Assembly (NCBI RefSeq): GCF_013409865.1
Contig: NZ_JACCBM010000001.1
Coordinates: 2,542,001 to 2,606,000, forward strand
Length of the DNA: 64,000 nucleotides
Origin: Herbiconiux flava
Lineage (GTDB): Bacteria; Actinomycetota; Actinomycetes; Actinomycetales; Microbacteriaceae
Reading direction: 5' to 3'
Positions 9,381 through 23,623 of this stretch are shown in pieces (position 1 is the first letter of the stretch; each line of letters begins with the position of its first letter). Below the pieces are notes generated by a model. It was not told where the DNA came from. It saw only the letters and a list, made by a program, of their open reading frames with translations, and did no database searches. The translations under genes were made by a program, and so were the position numbers.

Positions 9381-10355
9381 ATGAGCCGACAGCGCGCGGG
9401 GGCGCGTTCCTACTTCGCCGTGCAGGCGGTGGCCGGTGCCGTCTGGTGGCTGATGGTGTTCACCCTGCCGTGGGTGCGGGAGGCGACGCTCGGCGGCCTC
9501 GACCCGGTGGCGGTCGCGGTGCTCGACGTGCCGCTGTTCGTCGTCGCCTCGGCCGTGGCCGCCATCGGGCTCCGGGTCGCCGCGGCGATCGCCGCCGGGT
9601 GGACGGTGCTCGTCGCCGTCGGTCTCGCGGGCTACGCCACGGCGACGGGGGAGGCGGGCTGGGGCGTCGTCGCCATGGCGCCCGCCGCGGCCGGCTCGGT
9701 GCTGGCGGCCTGCGTGCTGGTGCTCGGCCGCGTGCCCACCTCGTGGCTCGTGCGGGGCCCGTTCGCGTTCCACCCGGCCCCGAGCCGCCCCGGCCGGGCC
9801 CGCAACGTGCTCACGACCTTCGCCCAGATCGTCGTCTTCTGGGGCGTCTGCCTCGTCGTCCTGCCGCTCGTCGTCGCCGCGCTCGAGGAGCGCTGGCAGC
9901 TCACTCCGGCGCTCCCGCCGCTCGCCACCTCGCTCGTGTCCGGCGCGGGCGCCGTGCTGCTGGTTCTCGCCAGCGCCCTCGGCGTCTGGTCGGCGGTGAC
10001 GATGTCGACCCTCGGCGACGGCACGCCGCTGCCGATGGCCTCGACGAACCGCCTCGTGATCGCCGGCCCCTACCGCTGGGTGCGCAATCCTATGGCGGTC
10101 GCCGGCATCGCCCAGGGCGTCGCCGTCGGCCTGCTGCTCTCGTCGTGGCTCGTGGTGGTCTACGCCCTGGCCGGCTCCCTCGTCTGGAACTACGCCATCC
10201 GCCCCTTCGAGGAGGCCGATCTCGAGCGGCGCTTCGGTGCCGCGTTCGACCGCTACCGCCGCGCCGTGCGCTGCTGGCTCCCGCGCGTGCCGAGGGCCGC
10301 GCGGGAGCCGTCGCCGCCCGCTAGGAGGAGCGGAGCGACAGGTACTTCGCGATGA
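9381..10355 (+). CDS. Isoprenylcysteine carboxyl methyltransferase (ICMT/PEMT)-like integral membrane protein
   Basis: A 324-residue protein with about eight hydrophobic helices. The C-terminal half carries the ICMT/PEMT-type SAM-binding signature [12 protein letters not shown] followed by ...[17 protein letters not shown], the typical RxPxYxG-like and EE/ERRF end motifs of this membrane methyltransferase fold. The N-terminal half is extra membrane sequence not found in the short family members. The gene begins 4 bp after the permease stop and probably shares its transcript. Its 3' end overlaps the 3' end of the convergent pgi gene by 35 bp. The methyl acceptor is unknown. Confidence 0.7.
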   Translation: MSRQRAGARSYFAVQAVAGAVWWLMVFTLPWVREATLGGLDPVAVAVLDVPLFVVASAVAAIGLRVAAAIAAGWTVLVAVGLAGYATATGEAGWGVVAMAPAAAGSVLAACVLVLGRVPTSWLVRGPFAFHPAPSRPGRARNVLTTFAQIVVFWGVCLVVLPLVVAALEERWQLTPALPPLATSLVSGAGAVLLVLASALGVWSAVTMSTLGDGTPLPMASTNRLVIAGPYRWVRNPMAVAGIAQGVAVGLLLSSWLVVVYALAGSLVWNYAIRPFEEADLERRFGAAFDRYRRAVRCWLPRVPRAAREPSPPARRSGATGTSR

Positions 10356-12063
10356 GCGACTTCGTCGAGGAGTCCTGCTCCTCGAGCGCAGCCTGGTCGC
10401 CGTCGACCGCCGGGGCGATCTGCAGGGCGAGCTGCTTGCCGAGCTCGACACCCCACTGGTCGAACGAGTCGATGCCCCAGATGGTCCCCTCGGTGAACAC
10501 GATGTGCTCGTAGAGGGCGATCAGCTGACCCACGACGCTCGGCGTGAGCGCCGGCGCGAGGATCGACGTCGTCGGCCGGTTGCCGCTGAACACGCGGGCC
10601 GGGACGACCGCCTCGGCGGTTCCCTCGGCGCGCACCTCCTCGGCCGTCTTGCCGAAGGCGAGGGCCTTGGTCTGGGCGAAGAAGTTCGCGAGGAACAGCG
10701 CGTGCACGTCGGCGCCCGGCGCCACCGCCGCGCCGTCGCCGACCTGGTCACGCAGCCCGTGGGCGGGGTTCGCCACGGCGATGAAGTCGGCCGGGATCAG
10801 TCGTGTGCCCTGGTGGATCAGCTGGTAGAAGGCGTGCTGACCGTTGGTGCCGGGCTCGCCCCAGAAGATCTCGCCGGTGTCGGTGGTGACGGGGGAGCCG
10901 TCCCAGCGCACGCTCTTGCCGTTGGACTCCATGGTGAGCTGCTGCAGGTAGGCCGGGAAGCGGTGCAGATACTGCGCGTACGGCAGCACCGCGTGGCTCT
11001 GCGCGCCGAGGAAGTTCGAGTACCAGACGTTCAGCATGCCCATCAGTACGGGCACGTTCCGCTCGAGCGGGGTGGTGCGCATGTGCTCGTCGATGGCGTG
11101 GAAGCCCGCCAGGAAGTCGCGGAACCCGTCGGGCCCGATCGCGATCGCCACCGAGGTGCCGATGGCCGAGTCGACCGAGTACCGGCCGCCCACCCAGTCC
11201 CAGAAGCCGAAGGCGTTCTCGGGGTCGATGCCGAAGGCGGCGACCTTGTCGAGCGCGGTCGACACGGCCACGAAGTGCTTGGCGACGGCGCCCGTCCGGG
11301 CCTCGTCGCTGTCGTCGATGGCTCCGGATGCGGTCAGCCGCTCCCACAGCCACTGACGCGCCAGTCGGGCGTTGGTCAGCGTCTCCAGCGTGCCGAAGGT
11401 CTTCGAGGCGACGATGAACAGCGTCGTCTCGGGGTCGAGGTCGGCGGTCTTCTCGTAGATGTCGGAGGGGTCGATGTTCGAGACGAAGCGCACCGCGAGT
11501 CCGGCCTGCACGTAGGGCTTCAGCGCCTCGTAGACCATCACGGGCCCGAGGTCGGAACCGCCGATCCCGATGTTCACCACGGTCGCGATCCGCTTGCCGG
11601 TGACACCGGTCCACTCGCCCGAGCGCACGCGGTCGGCGAAGGCGTAGACCTTGTCGAGCGTGCCGTGCACCTCGGCGTCGATGTCGGCGCCGTCGACCAC
11701 GAAGCCCGCCGGCGGCTCGAGACCCTCACCGTCCGCGGTCCCGCCATCCGGTCGCCGCAGGGCCGTGTGCAGCACGGCCCGGTTCTCGGTCACGTTGATG
11801 TGCTCGCCCGAGATCATGGCGCGGTAGCGCTCGGCGACCCCGGCGTCCTCGGCCAGCTGCAGCAGCTGAGCCAGGATCTCGTCGGTGACGAGGTTCTTCG
11901 ACAGGTCGACCGTCAGGTCGGCGGCCTGGAAGGTGTACCGCTCGGCACGGTCGGGCTCGGCGGCGAACCAGCCCCGCAGGTCGGGCTCGAAGCCGTCGGC
12001 GGTGCCGAGGAGGGCCCTCCACGCGTCGGTTGAGGTCGGGTCGAGGGGCGCCGATTCGGCCAT
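10321..12063 (-). CDS. pgi: Glucose-6-phosphate isomerase
   Basis: Cytosolic glycolytic enzyme interconverting glucose-6-phosphate and fructose-6-phosphate. At 580 residues it is a long (E. coli-like) PGI. It shows the sugar-phosphate-binding [12 protein letters not shown] loop (about 162-173), VSNIDPSDI, the [13 protein letters not shown] loop, the [13 protein letters not shown] segment with the active-site His (about 408), and [13 protein letters not shown] near the C-terminus. ATG at 12063 has AGGAGAG upstream. It lies 31 bp downstream of pnuC, so the two are probably cotranscribed. Confidence 0.97.
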   Translation of the reverse strand: MAESAPLDPTSTDAWRALLGTADGFEPDLRGWFAAEPDRAERYTFQAADLTVDLSKNLVTDEILAQLLQLAEDAGVAERYRAMISGEHINVTENRAVLHTALRRPDGGTADGEGLEPPAGFVVDGADIDAEVHGTLDKVYAFADRVRSGEWTGVTGKRIATVVNIGIGGSDLGPVMVYEALKPYVQAGLAVRFVSNIDPSDIYEKTADLDPETTLFIVASKTFGTLETLTNARLARQWLWERLTASGAIDDSDEARTGAVAKHFVAVSTALDKVAAFGIDPENAFGFWDWVGGRYSVDSAIGTSVAIAIGPDGFRDFLAGFHAIDEHMRTTPLERNVPVLMGMLNVWYSNFLGAQSHAVLPYAQYLHRFPAYLQQLTMESNGKSVRWDGSPVTTDTGEIFWGEPGTNGQHAFYQLIHQGTRLIPADFIAVANPAHGLRDQVGDGAAVAPGADVHALFLANFFAQTKALAFGKTAEEVRAEGTAEAVVPARVFSGNRPTTSILAPALTPSVVGQLIALYEHIVFTEGTIWGIDSFDQWGVELGKQLALQIAPAVDGDQAALEEQDSSTKSLIAKYLSLRSS

Positions 12064-12094
12064 GTTCTCTCCTGAGGATCGTCCGTCGCGCCGG

Positions 12095-12763
12095 CTAGAC
12101 CGGGACGCGCTTGCCTTCGAATCTACTGCCGGTGCGGGCACGCGCCCAGACGAAGAAGCCGATCAGGGTGAACACACCGTAGAAGAGGTACATGAACGCC
12201 GAGGCGTAGTAGCCGGCGCCGATCAGGAGCGGCACGCCGACCACGTCGACGGCGACCCAGATCAGCCAGAACTCCGTCCAGCCCTTGGCCATGCCGTAGG
12301 TCGCGAGCAGCGAGCCGACGAACACCCAGGCGTCCGACCAGACCGGCTCGTAGGAGCCGAGCGCGGTGAACACCGGGGTCAGCAGCGCCGTGCCGCCGAC
12401 GAGTCCGACGGCCAGCAGGATGCGCGTGCGCCCGCTCGCCCAGCGGGGCACGACCGCGGCTCCCGTCTCGCCGCGCGCCTTCCGCCACTGGTACCAGCCG
12501 TAGACCGACACGATGATGAACATCACCTGCCGCCCCGCCTGCCCGAACAGGTTCACGGGGTTCGGCGTGCCGAACACGGCGCCGAGGAACACGGTGAACA
12601 GCAGCACGTTGCCGACGATGCCGACGGGCCAGGCCCAGACCTTGCGACGCATGCCGCCGAGCGCGCTGGCGAGGCCGAACACGTTGCCCACCACCTCGCG
12701 CCACAGCACGGTCTGGTCGCCGATGTGCAGCTGGGCGTCGAAGAGCCACTCGATCACATTCAC
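12095..12763 (-). CDS. pnuC: PnuC-family nicotinamide riboside/vitamin transporter
   Basis: A 222-residue membrane protein with seven or so helices and the PnuC hallmarks: [23 protein letters not shown] in the substrate channel and the later WIAVDV-like [15 protein letters not shown] segment. PnuC proteins move unphosphorylated nicotinamide riboside by facilitated diffusion, with trapping by a kinase. The GTG at 12763 is chosen because AGGG lies 4 nt upstream and conserved sequence begins there; the longer open frame upstream is antisense to the ABC1 gene. No NadR-type kinase lies nearby. Confidence 0.88.
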   Translation of the reverse strand: MNVIEWLFDAQLHIGDQTVLWREVVGNVFGLASALGGMRRKVWAWPVGIVGNVLLFTVFLGAVFGTPNPVNLFGQAGRQVMFIIVSVYGWYQWRKARGETGAAVVPRWASGRTRILLAVGLVGGTALLTPVFTALGSYEPVWSDAWVFVGSLLATYGMAKGWTEFWLIWVAVDVVGVPLLIGAGYYASAFMYLFYGVFTLIGFFVWARARTGSRFEGKRVPV

Positions 12764-12893
12764 GAGCCCTAGAACGGCGGCGGATGCTCGGGCATTCCCC
12801 ATCCGCGCGCCGTCGTCCGCCCGCCGGCCGCCCCGTTCGCTACCCTGAGCACCAGACACCGGGCGCCACCCGGCCGGCAGGGGGACCAGACGC

Positions 12894-17728
<4,835 letters not shown>

Positions 17729-17911
17729 CGTGACCTTCTTCGTTGGCGGGGTTGAACGGTGACGGCCCGCACCTGGCTGACAACGCACCCCCGGTCGGCT
17801 CATGAAAGCTACAGGTGACGAGCATGGTTGGGTAAGTCCCCGATCAGGGGCCGTCCAGCGAGACCGAGGCCCCGCCAGCAGAGTGCCGCGTCAGGCAGAG
17901 GTCGGCGCGGG

Positions 17912-18850
17912 TCAGCGGGAGGTGTCGGCGCCGAAGGCGACGCCGAGGGCGAAGAGGGTCGAGACCCCGTAGTGCTCCATCGCGGCGGCGACGCGGCGGC
18001 GGCCCGTACGGGGGTTGATGCCGAGCTGGCGGGAGGCCGTCTCGAGGGTGACGCCCTGGCGCATCAGCACGAGCAGCGGTGCCCACGGGTTCTCGGCGGG
18101 CTCGGCCGGCGTCGCGCGCTGCCAGAGCAACTCGAAATACTGCTCCGCCATACCGGCGAGCGCCGCGTTCCGCACGCCGAGCACGCTCGTCGGCCGGCCC
18201 TCGCCCCAGTCGAACGGCAGCGCGAGCTGGTCGCCGTCGACCCAGAACCAGCTCGGCGGCGCGTCGAGCAGGCGGTAGTCGACGCCGACGCCGCGGTAGG
18301 CGACCATGCGCTGCTGGGCGAGCGGGTCATCGCCGGCCCAGGTCGGCATGATCACGCGCACCCGGTCCTTGCCCGCCATCGCCCGGCCGAAGCGCGCCGC
18401 GCGCTCGGGGTCGGGCTTCAGGAAGCGGTCGACCTCGGGCAGCAGAGCGTTCAGCGTTCCGGTGTCGTGCCGCGCCGTGTCGAACCAGAGGTCCTCCGAC
18501 GCGTGCTTGCCGTGCCGGATGCTCACCGGCACGGGGTCGCCCGACGACTCGCCGACGGCCCAGTGCCGCAGCAGGGAGGGCAGCTCGGCGACCACCGCCT
18601 CCATGTCGGCGAGAGCGGTCTCGGCGCGCCGGCGCAGCTCGGCCGAGTGGTCGGCCACGGTCTCGGCGGCCCACGACGCCGGGTTGACGTAGGCCAGCTC
18701 CGTGCATCGGCCGCCGACGAGCCCGCGAGCGCGGAACAGGTCGACTCTGGCGCGCGCCTCGTCGGCGGGCAGGTGCGCGAGCGCCGCCACGTCGTCGATC
18801 GTGGCGGGCCGGCCCCGCAGGATCACGGCCAGCAGTGTCTCGTCGTCCAT
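17912..18850 (-). CDS. TrmB/LuxR-like transcriptional regulator
   Basis: A 312-residue protein. The N-terminus (about 5-45) is a winged-helix-like domain (TIDDVAALAHLPADEARARV). The middle resembles the sugar- or ligand-sensing region of TrmB-like regulators. The C-terminus ends in a second helix-turn-helix (LVLMRQGVTLETASRQLGI, NPRTGRRRVAAAMEHYG), as in HTH_38/LuxR-type outputs. ATG at 18850 is used. The gene is divergent from a small winged-helix gene whose sequence resembles its own N-terminal domain. Ligand and targets are unknown. Confidence 0.7.
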   Translation of the reverse strand: MDDETLLAVILRGRPATIDDVAALAHLPADEARARVDLFRARGLVGGRCTELAYVNPASWAAETVADHSAELRRRAETALADMEAVVAELPSLLRHWAVGESSGDPVPVSIRHGKHASEDLWFDTARHDTGTLNALLPEVDRFLKPDPERAARFGRAMAGKDRVRVIMPTWAGDDPLAQQRMVAYRGVGVDYRLLDAPPSWFWVDGDQLALPFDWGEGRPTSVLGVRNAALAGMAEQYFELLWQRATPAEPAENPWAPLLVLMRQGVTLETASRQLGINPRTGRRRVAAAMEHYGVSTLFALGVAFGADTSR

Positions 18851-19091
18851 GCCGCCCCTCGTGGCCCGGTGCAGTCCGTGGCCCGGTGCACTCCGACGGG
18901 CACCCACGGATCGAGCGCCGTCGGCTCATCGTGGCCTCCAGCGGCCACGGGCGCAAGCCGGGCAGGGCGCGGATGCCCGTTTCCGGACATCCTCCGTCGG
19001 GAACGCCGCCCGATCCGGCGCCGGGCGACCGGTTCCGTTCGCATCGCGACAGGGTCCGCCGGGCCGACCCGCACGGTGGAAGGCTCGGACC

Positions 19092-19391
19092 ATGGGCGGT
19101 CTACCGGTGTGCGACGTCGAAGTGGTCTACAGCGTGCTCGGCATCGACCCGGCTCGCCCCGAGCTGCTGCGCACGCTGCTCGCCCTCGGGCCGACCACGG
19201 TCGAGGCCGCTGCCCGTGCCGCGGGCCTCAGTGACGGCGCGGCCCTGCAGCGCGACGTCGACGAGCTGGTGGCCGCCGGCCTCGTGCACGAGACCGCCGA
19301 CGCGGGAGAGCGGCTCTTCACCGCCGATGCCACCGCCATCGAGGCCATGTTCCACTCCCTCTGGCGCCACATCGACCGCTTCGGCATCTGA
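19092..19391 (+). CDS. Small winged-helix DNA-binding protein
   Basis: A 99-residue protein that is little more than one winged helix (TTVEAAARAAGLSDGAALQRD, then VDELVAAGLVHETADAGERLF), similar to ArsR/MarR/TrmB N-terminal domains. GGAAGG is seen 9 nt before ATG. It faces the larger TrmB/LuxR-like gene across a 241-bp gap in which no clear operator was found. It could be a repressor or a partner that competes with or co-binds beside the larger protein. Confidence 0.65.
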   Translation: MGGLPVCDVEVVYSVLGIDPARPELLRTLLALGPTTVEAAARAAGLSDGAALQRDVDELVAAGLVHETADAGERLFTADATAIEAMFHSLWRHIDRFGI

Positions 19392-19403
19392 GCCGGCGCC
19401 GCC

Positions 19404-19469
19404 CGCCAGGTGACCGGCGGCCCGCTCATCCCGCGCCGCCGGACGCCAGGTGGTCGGCGGCCCGTTCAT
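19404..19469. repeat. Imperfect 26-bp direct repeat, 40-bp period
   Basis: The 26-bp unit beginning CGCCAGGTG and ending TTCAT or CTCAT occurs at 19404-19429 and 19444-19469 with three mismatches. It lies just past the end of the small winged-helix gene and before the convergent HxlR gene. It is probably a local duplication. Confidence 0.6.
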
Positions 19470-19531
19470 GGCGCGAGCGAAGCCCGCATCGCTTCACGCC
19501 ACGGGGCGACCGTCGCCCCGGGTGCCGTGGG

Positions 19532-20203
19532 TCACGCCGCCACGCGGAACGTGCTCGCGAAGCGGTCGAGCAGCTCCCCGCGACCGCCGAGCACTTCGAC
19601 CACGCCGGTCTCGATGGCCTGCCCTGCCTCGAGCTCGCCCGTGATCAGCCGGCGGATGCCCGGGCCCGCCGCGAAGGCGAGATCGACCGGCCCCACGCCA
19701 CCGAGCCCACTCCCTGACGCGTCGCCGCCCGGCGTCACGTCGAGCTCGTCCCCGTCGACCCGGATGAGCAGATCGACCGCCCCGAACCGGCCTGCGTAGG
19801 ACGTCGTCGGCAGTTCGAGGGCCGTTCGTGGCCGGAAGGCGCTCCGCAGGTCCATCGTCATCGACTCGGCCGTGATGAGCTGCTCCTCCCGCGGCTCGTC
19901 CATCGCCTTGAACCCCCAGGCCCCGAGCGCGAGCACCACCGGCTCGAGCTCGCGGCCGTAGGGGGTCAGCTCGTACACGATGACCCGCGACCGCGGCGCC
20001 CGGCGGATCACCCCTGCCGCCTGCAGCTCCTTCAGCCGCGCGGCGAGGATGTTGCTCGGAATGCGGTGCAGCCCCGCCGCCAGCTCCCCGTACCGGCGTG
20101 GCCCCACGAGCAGATCGCGCACGATCAGCAGTGCCCAGCGCTCACCGACGAGCTCCATGGCCCGGGTGATGCCGGAGTACTGCCCGTAGTCGCGCGCCGC
20201 CAC
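19532..20203 (-). CDS. HxlR family transcriptional regulator
   Basis: A 223-residue protein. It opens with ARDYGQYSGITRAMELVGERW, then LLIVRDLLVGPRRYGEL and IPSNILAARLKELQAAGVI, the standard HxlR winged helix (about 1-100). A C-terminal domain of about 100 residues resembles an SCP2-like lipid or ligand-binding fold, which is seen in longer HxlR proteins. GTG at 20203 is 7 nt after the VOC stop, so both genes are one operon. The ACTTG-N7-CAAGT palindrome in the operon promoter fits the binding pattern of HxlR proteins, which suggests autoregulation. Confidence 0.85.
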   Translation of the reverse strand: MAARDYGQYSGITRAMELVGERWALLIVRDLLVGPRRYGELAAGLHRIPSNILAARLKELQAAGVIRRAPRSRVIVYELTPYGRELEPVVLALGAWGFKAMDEPREEQLITAESMTMDLRSAFRPRTALELPTTSYAGRFGAVDLLIRVDGDELDVTPGGDASGSGLGGVGPVDLAFAAGPGIRRLITGELEAGQAIETGVVEVLGGRGELLDRFASTFRVAA

Positions 20204-20210
20204 GAGCGCG

Positions 20211-20645
20211 TCAGGCCTGCTGGCCGAGGAACGCCTCGGGCCCCTTCTCGGCCGCCACCGGCTCCATCCAGCCGAACTCGAGGATGTTGCCGTCGGGGTC
20301 GGTGAGCTGGCGCTGGTACATGAAGCCGTAGTCGGACGGGGCCTGCGCCTCGGTGCCGCCCGTCGCGAGACCGGCCTCGGCCCGCGCATCCACCTCGTCG
20401 CGGGTGTCGAAGAAGATCGCCGTCGAGACCGAGGGGCTCACCGAGGGGTCTCCGATGGGCAGCTCGGTGAAGGTCTGGAAGTAGTCGCGGGTGAGCAGCA
20501 TGAAGGCGCTGTGGTCTTTCTCGATCACGACGCAGGCGGCGTTGTGGTCGCTGAAGAGCGGATTCACGGTGCCGCCGATCGCGGTGTAGAACGCCTTGGC
20601 GCGCTCGAGATCGGTGACGGGCAGGTTCACGAAGAGAGAGGTCAT
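20211..20645 (-). CDS. VOC (glyoxalase/bleomycin-resistance) superfamily protein
   Basis: A 144-residue two-repeat VOC protein: SLFVNLPVTDLERAKAFY opens repeat one and DPDGNILEFGWMEP closes repeat two. Metal-ligand positions of true glyoxalase I are not fully present, so catalysis is uncertain. It resembles the PhnB/YaeR-like lactoylglutathione lyase-like group. It is first in an operon with the HxlR regulator. A minus-strand TTGACC / 17 nt / AAGTAT promoter ends 7 nt before ATG with no Shine-Dalgarno, implying a leaderless mRNA. Confidence 0.8.
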   Translation of the reverse strand: MTSLFVNLPVTDLERAKAFYTAIGGTVNPLFSDHNAACVVIEKDHSAFMLLTRDYFQTFTELPIGDPSVSPSVSTAIFFDTRDEVDARAEAGLATGGTEAQAPSDYGFMYQRQLTDPDGNILEFGWMEPVAAEKGPEAFLGQQA

Positions 20646-20652
20646 GACGTCG

Positions 20653-20681
20653 ATACTTGCAAAAAACAAGTGCGGGGTCAA
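20653..20681 (-). promoter_or_regulatory. Promoter and HxlR-type operator for the VOC-HxlR operon
   Basis: On the minus strand, TTGACC (20676-20681) and AAGTAT (20653-20658) are separated by 17 nt. The perfect inverted repeat ACTTG-CAAAAAA-CAAGT (20655-20671) lies over the spacer and the -10. A bound dimer would block polymerase directly. Confidence 0.65.
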
Positions 20682-20716
20682 CAGCGAATTCCGAGCTCGA
20701 GTAATGCATGGCCGCA

Positions 20717-20722
20717 TATGAT
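20717..20722 (+). promoter_or_regulatory. -10 box of the padR gene, leaderless
   Basis: TATGAT lies 7 nt upstream of the padR ATG, with no Shine-Dalgarno sequence. ATGCAT palindromes at 20704-20709 and 20726-20731, two helical turns apart, flank it and could be half-sites for PadR. Confidence 0.5.
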
Positions 20723-20729
20723 GTGATGC

Positions 20730-21095
20730 ATGACAAGTGATGTGGGAGCCCAGCTGAGGAAAGGGGTCGTCGAGTACTGCGTGCTCGGCCTCCTCCAGCA
20801 GGCGCCCGCGTACGGCTGGAAGATCTCCGAGCGGCTCACCTCGCTCGGCCTGATCGGCAGCATCGGCACGCTCTATCCGCTGCTCGCGCGCCTTCGGGCT
20901 CAGGGCCTCATCGTCAGTCATGCCGATTCGCCCGACTCCGCCCGGCCGCGCAAGTACTACACGCTCACCGCGGCGGGGGAGGCCCAGCTCGACGTCTTCC
21001 GCCGGCAGTGGCAGCCGTTCGCAGCCGCCGTCGACGCGGTGATCTCCCCTGAATCCACCCCCACTGAACAGACCACGACCGAAGGACGATCATGA
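20730..21095 (+). CDS. PadR family transcriptional regulator
   Basis: A 121-residue PadR repressor. It has QLRKGVVEYCVLGLLQQAPAYGWKI (helix 1 and HTH), GSIGTLYPLLARLRAQGLI (recognition helix and wing) and KYYTLTAAGEAQL. It overlaps the following membrane-protein gene by ATGA, the usual PadR-HAAS arrangement in which the regulator controls its partner. It is divergent from the VOC-HxlR operon across an 84-bp gap, so the two regulators may compete for one regulatory region. Confidence 0.9.
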   Translation: MTSDVGAQLRKGVVEYCVLGLLQQAPAYGWKISERLTSLGLIGSIGTLYPLLARLRAQGLIVSHADSPDSARPRKYYTLTAAGEAQLDVFRRQWQPFAAAVDAVISPESTPTEQTTTEGRS

Positions 21096-21640
21096 CGAGC
21101 ACCACCGAGCCCCTGAGCGGTGCTGCACGCCGCTACCTCCGCGAGCTGGAGACCGCGCTGGCCACGGCGCCCGCCCCGCTCCGCGCGGAGATCGTGGGCG
21201 ACATCGAGAGCGAGCTGAGCGGGCTCGACGAGGCGCAGAGCAGTGTGCGGATCGCCGCTCTCGGCGATCCCCGCGCGATAGCCGCCGACGCCGTCGCCGA
21301 GAACCGCACGGCGCCCGAGCTGCTGCCGGTCTCGAGGACCTACCCGACCCTGACAGCGATCGTGCTCACGGTCGGCTGGTACCTCGTGCCCGTCGTCGGC
21401 TGGATCGCCGGCCTCGTGATGATCGGCATCGGCGACCGCTGGTCGGCCGCGACGCGCCGGAACGCCATCCTCGCCTCGGTCGGCGGCGCCGTGCTGGCCG
21501 TGCTCGCGCTGCTCGTCTTCCGGGCGACCGAGCTGTGGCTGCCCGGCCTGATCGCGTTCGGCGTCATCCCGCTGCTCGTCAACATCTTCGTGGGCTCGTC
21601 CCTGCGCAGCCATTGGGGCGAGGTGGAGCGCCGGCCGTGA
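21092..21640 (+). CDS. HAAS-domain membrane protein, PadR partner
   Basis: A 182-residue protein. The cytoplasmic HAAS domain (about 10-75: YLRELETALATAPAPLRAEI and DIESELSGL) is followed by three or four hydrophobic helices (about 85-112, 128-145, 149-168). HAAS-domain proteins are usually paired with a PadR regulator, as here (start codon overlaps the padR stop). They are thought to be sensors or modulators of membrane stress. The signal sensed is unknown. Confidence 0.8.
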   Translation: MTSTTEPLSGAARRYLRELETALATAPAPLRAEIVGDIESELSGLDEAQSSVRIAALGDPRAIAADAVAENRTAPELLPVSRTYPTLTAIVLTVGWYLVPVVGWIAGLVMIGIGDRWSAATRRNAILASVGGAVLAVLALLVFRATELWLPGLIAFGVIPLLVNIFVGSSLRSHWGEVERRP

Positions 21641-21698
21641 GACGGCAGCCGTCCGGGCCGGGCGGAATGCGCATCCGCTCGTCGCTGTTGCACACCCC

Positions 21699-22736
21699 GT
21701 GACCGCACAGAACCGCAAGAACATCGGCTTCCTCTCCTTCGGGCACTGGACGCCGTTGCCCCAGTCGAAGACCCGCAGCGCCGCCGACGTGCTGCTGCAG
21801 TCGATCGACCTGGCTGTGGCGGCCGAGGAGCTGGGGGCCGATGGCGCCTACTTCCGCGTGCACCACTTCGCCCGCCAGCTCGCCTCGCCGTTCCCGCTGC
21901 TCGCCGCGGTCGGCGCCCGCACCTCGACCATCGAGATCGGCACCGGCGTGATCGACATGCGCTACGAGAACCCCTTCTACATGGCGGAGGACGCGGGTTC
22001 GGCCGACCTCATCTCGGGCGGTCGACTGCAGCTCGGCATCAGCCGGGGATCACCTGAGCAGGTCATCGAGGGCTACCGCTACTTCGGTTACCGGCCCGGT
22101 GACGGTCAGGACGACGCCGACCTCGCCCGCGAGCACACCCGGGTCTTCCTCGAGGTGCTGAAGGGCGAGGGCTTCGCCGAGCCGAACCCGCGGCCGATGT
22201 TCCCGAACCCGCCGGGGCTGCTGCGCCTCGAGCCGCACTCCGAGGGTCTCCGCGAGCGCATCTGGTGGGGCGCGGCGTCGAACGCGACCGCGCGCTGGGC
22301 CGCCGAGCTCGGTATGAACCTGCAGTCCTCGACCCTCAAGGTCGACGAGACGGGTCAGCCGTTCCACGTGCAGCAGGCCGAGCAGATCCGCGAGTTCCGG
22401 GCGGCGTGGGCGGATGCGGGCCACGACTTCCAGCCCAGGGTCTCGGTCAGCCGCAGCATCTTCGCCATCACGAACGACCTCGATCGCGCCTACTTCGGTG
22501 GCGGGGGCGACAGCGAGGACCAGATCGGCAACATCGATGCCAGCATGCGCGCCATCTTCGGCCGCAGCTACGCCGCCGAGCCGGAGCGCCTCGTGGAGCA
22601 GCTCGCGAAGGACGAGGCCATCGCCGAGGCCGACACCCTGCTGCTCACCGTGCCGAACCAGCTCGGCGTCGAGTACAACGCGCACGTGATCGACGCGATC
22701 CTCACGGAGGTGGCCCCGGCCCTCGGCTGGCGCTGA
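21699..22736 (+). CDS. Luciferase-like flavin-dependent monooxygenase
   Basis: A 345-residue LLM-class oxidoreductase with the (beta/alpha)8 bacterial-luciferase fold. Evidence includes IGFLSFGHWTPLP, LGADGAYFRVHHFARQLASP (the His-containing active-site loop), EIGTGVIDMRYENPFYMAEDA and LISGGRLQLGISRGSPEQVI. It should use reduced FMN (or F420) and oxygen. The substrate is unknown. GTG at 21699 is used; no convincing ribosome site is visible. It stands alone between the PadR pair and a convergent SDR gene. Confidence 0.85.
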   Translation: MTAQNRKNIGFLSFGHWTPLPQSKTRSAADVLLQSIDLAVAAEELGADGAYFRVHHFARQLASPFPLLAAVGARTSTIEIGTGVIDMRYENPFYMAEDAGSADLISGGRLQLGISRGSPEQVIEGYRYFGYRPGDGQDDADLAREHTRVFLEVLKGEGFAEPNPRPMFPNPPGLLRLEPHSEGLRERIWWGAASNATARWAAELGMNLQSSTLKVDETGQPFHVQQAEQIREFRAAWADAGHDFQPRVSVSRSIFAITNDLDRAYFGGGGDSEDQIGNIDASMRAIFGRSYAAEPERLVEQLAKDEAIAEADTLLLTVPNQLGVEYNAHVIDAILTEVAPALGWR

Positions 22737-22740
22737 ACCG

Positions 22741-22768
22741 GCACCGGCGGCGTGGATGCCGCCGGTGC
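22741..22768. terminator. Bidirectional hairpin terminator
   Basis: An 11-bp perfect stem (GCACCGGCGGC / GCCGCCGGTGC) with a 6-nt loop lies exactly between the convergent luciferase-like and SDR genes. It has no T tract, as is common in high-GC actinobacteria. Confidence 0.7.
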
Positions 22769-22775
22769 AGGTTCC

Positions 22776-23537
22776 CTATTTCGCCGCCGTGTAACCGCCG
22801 TCGGCCAGGATCGTCTGCGCGGTGATCGCCCTTGACTCGGGCGACGACAGGAACACCACGACCTCGGCGATGTCTGCCGGCTCCATCAGTCGCCGCTGCG
22901 GCGTCTGAGCGATCCAGGCATCCATCGTCGCGGGATCGGCCGAACCGACGTCCTTCAGCAGCTCGGTGTTCGTGTAGCCGGGCGCCACGGCGTTCACGCG
23001 GACGCCGTGCGGTGCCCACTCGACGGCGAGCGTGCGGGTGAGGGCGGCGATAGCAGCCTTGGTCGCGTCGTAGCCCACGTGCACCTCGGGCCGGGTCGCC
23101 GAGAAGGCGGCGATCGAGGAGATGTTGACGATCGTGCCCTCCGTCTCGATCAGCGCGGGCGCGAACTCGCGGCAGACGTAGAAGGTGCCGGAGAGATTGA
23201 GGTCGAGCACCTTCGTCCACGCCTCGTCCGAGTGCTCGATGCTCGGACCGTTCAGCGACATCCCCGCGCAGTTGACGAGGTGGTCGACCCGCGAGAATCG
23301 CTCGAGGGACGCCCGCGCCAGTTGCGCCACCGACGAGGAGTCGGTGACGTCGGCGGCGAGCCCGAGTGCCTCGACGCCGAACTCGTCAGCGATCTCCATC
23401 GCGGTGCGCTCGGCCGCGTCGGGCCGGATGTCGGCTATCACGACCGAGGTCCCGCGGCGGGCGAACCCGACGGCGATCGCCCGTCCGATCCCGCCGGCCG
23501 CTCCCGTGATGACGGCGGTGCGTGTGGCTTCGGTCAT
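22776..23537 (-). CDS. Short-chain dehydrogenase/reductase, probably sugar- or polyol-acting
   Basis: A 253-residue classical SDR. It has the TGAAGGIGRA cofactor loop, IADIRPD favouring NAD, NCAGMSLNG (NNAG variant), the catalytic YDATKAA and the PGYTNTELL segment. It is divergent from a sugar ABC importer across a 176-bp region full of TGTTCA repeats. This position suggests it oxidises the imported sugar (as in aldose 1-dehydrogenase pathways), but the other catabolic genes are not in view. ATG at 23537 is used because conserved sequence starts there. Confidence 0.85.
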   Translation of the reverse strand: MTEATRTAVITGAAGGIGRAIAVGFARRGTSVVIADIRPDAAERTAMEIADEFGVEALGLAADVTDSSSVAQLARASLERFSRVDHLVNCAGMSLNGPSIEHSDEAWTKVLDLNLSGTFYVCREFAPALIETEGTIVNISSIAAFSATRPEVHVGYDATKAAIAALTRTLAVEWAPHGVRVNAVAPGYTNTELLKDVGSADPATMDAWIAQTPQRRLMEPADIAEVVVFLSSPESRAITAQTILADGGYTAAK

Positions 23538-23623
23538 GTGATCCTCCTCGATCGGGATGGGCGTCGACGGATGCCCGACAGCACCGTCCACGTTCCAGCA
23601 TGCCACAGGGCGTCAAGTGGCAA

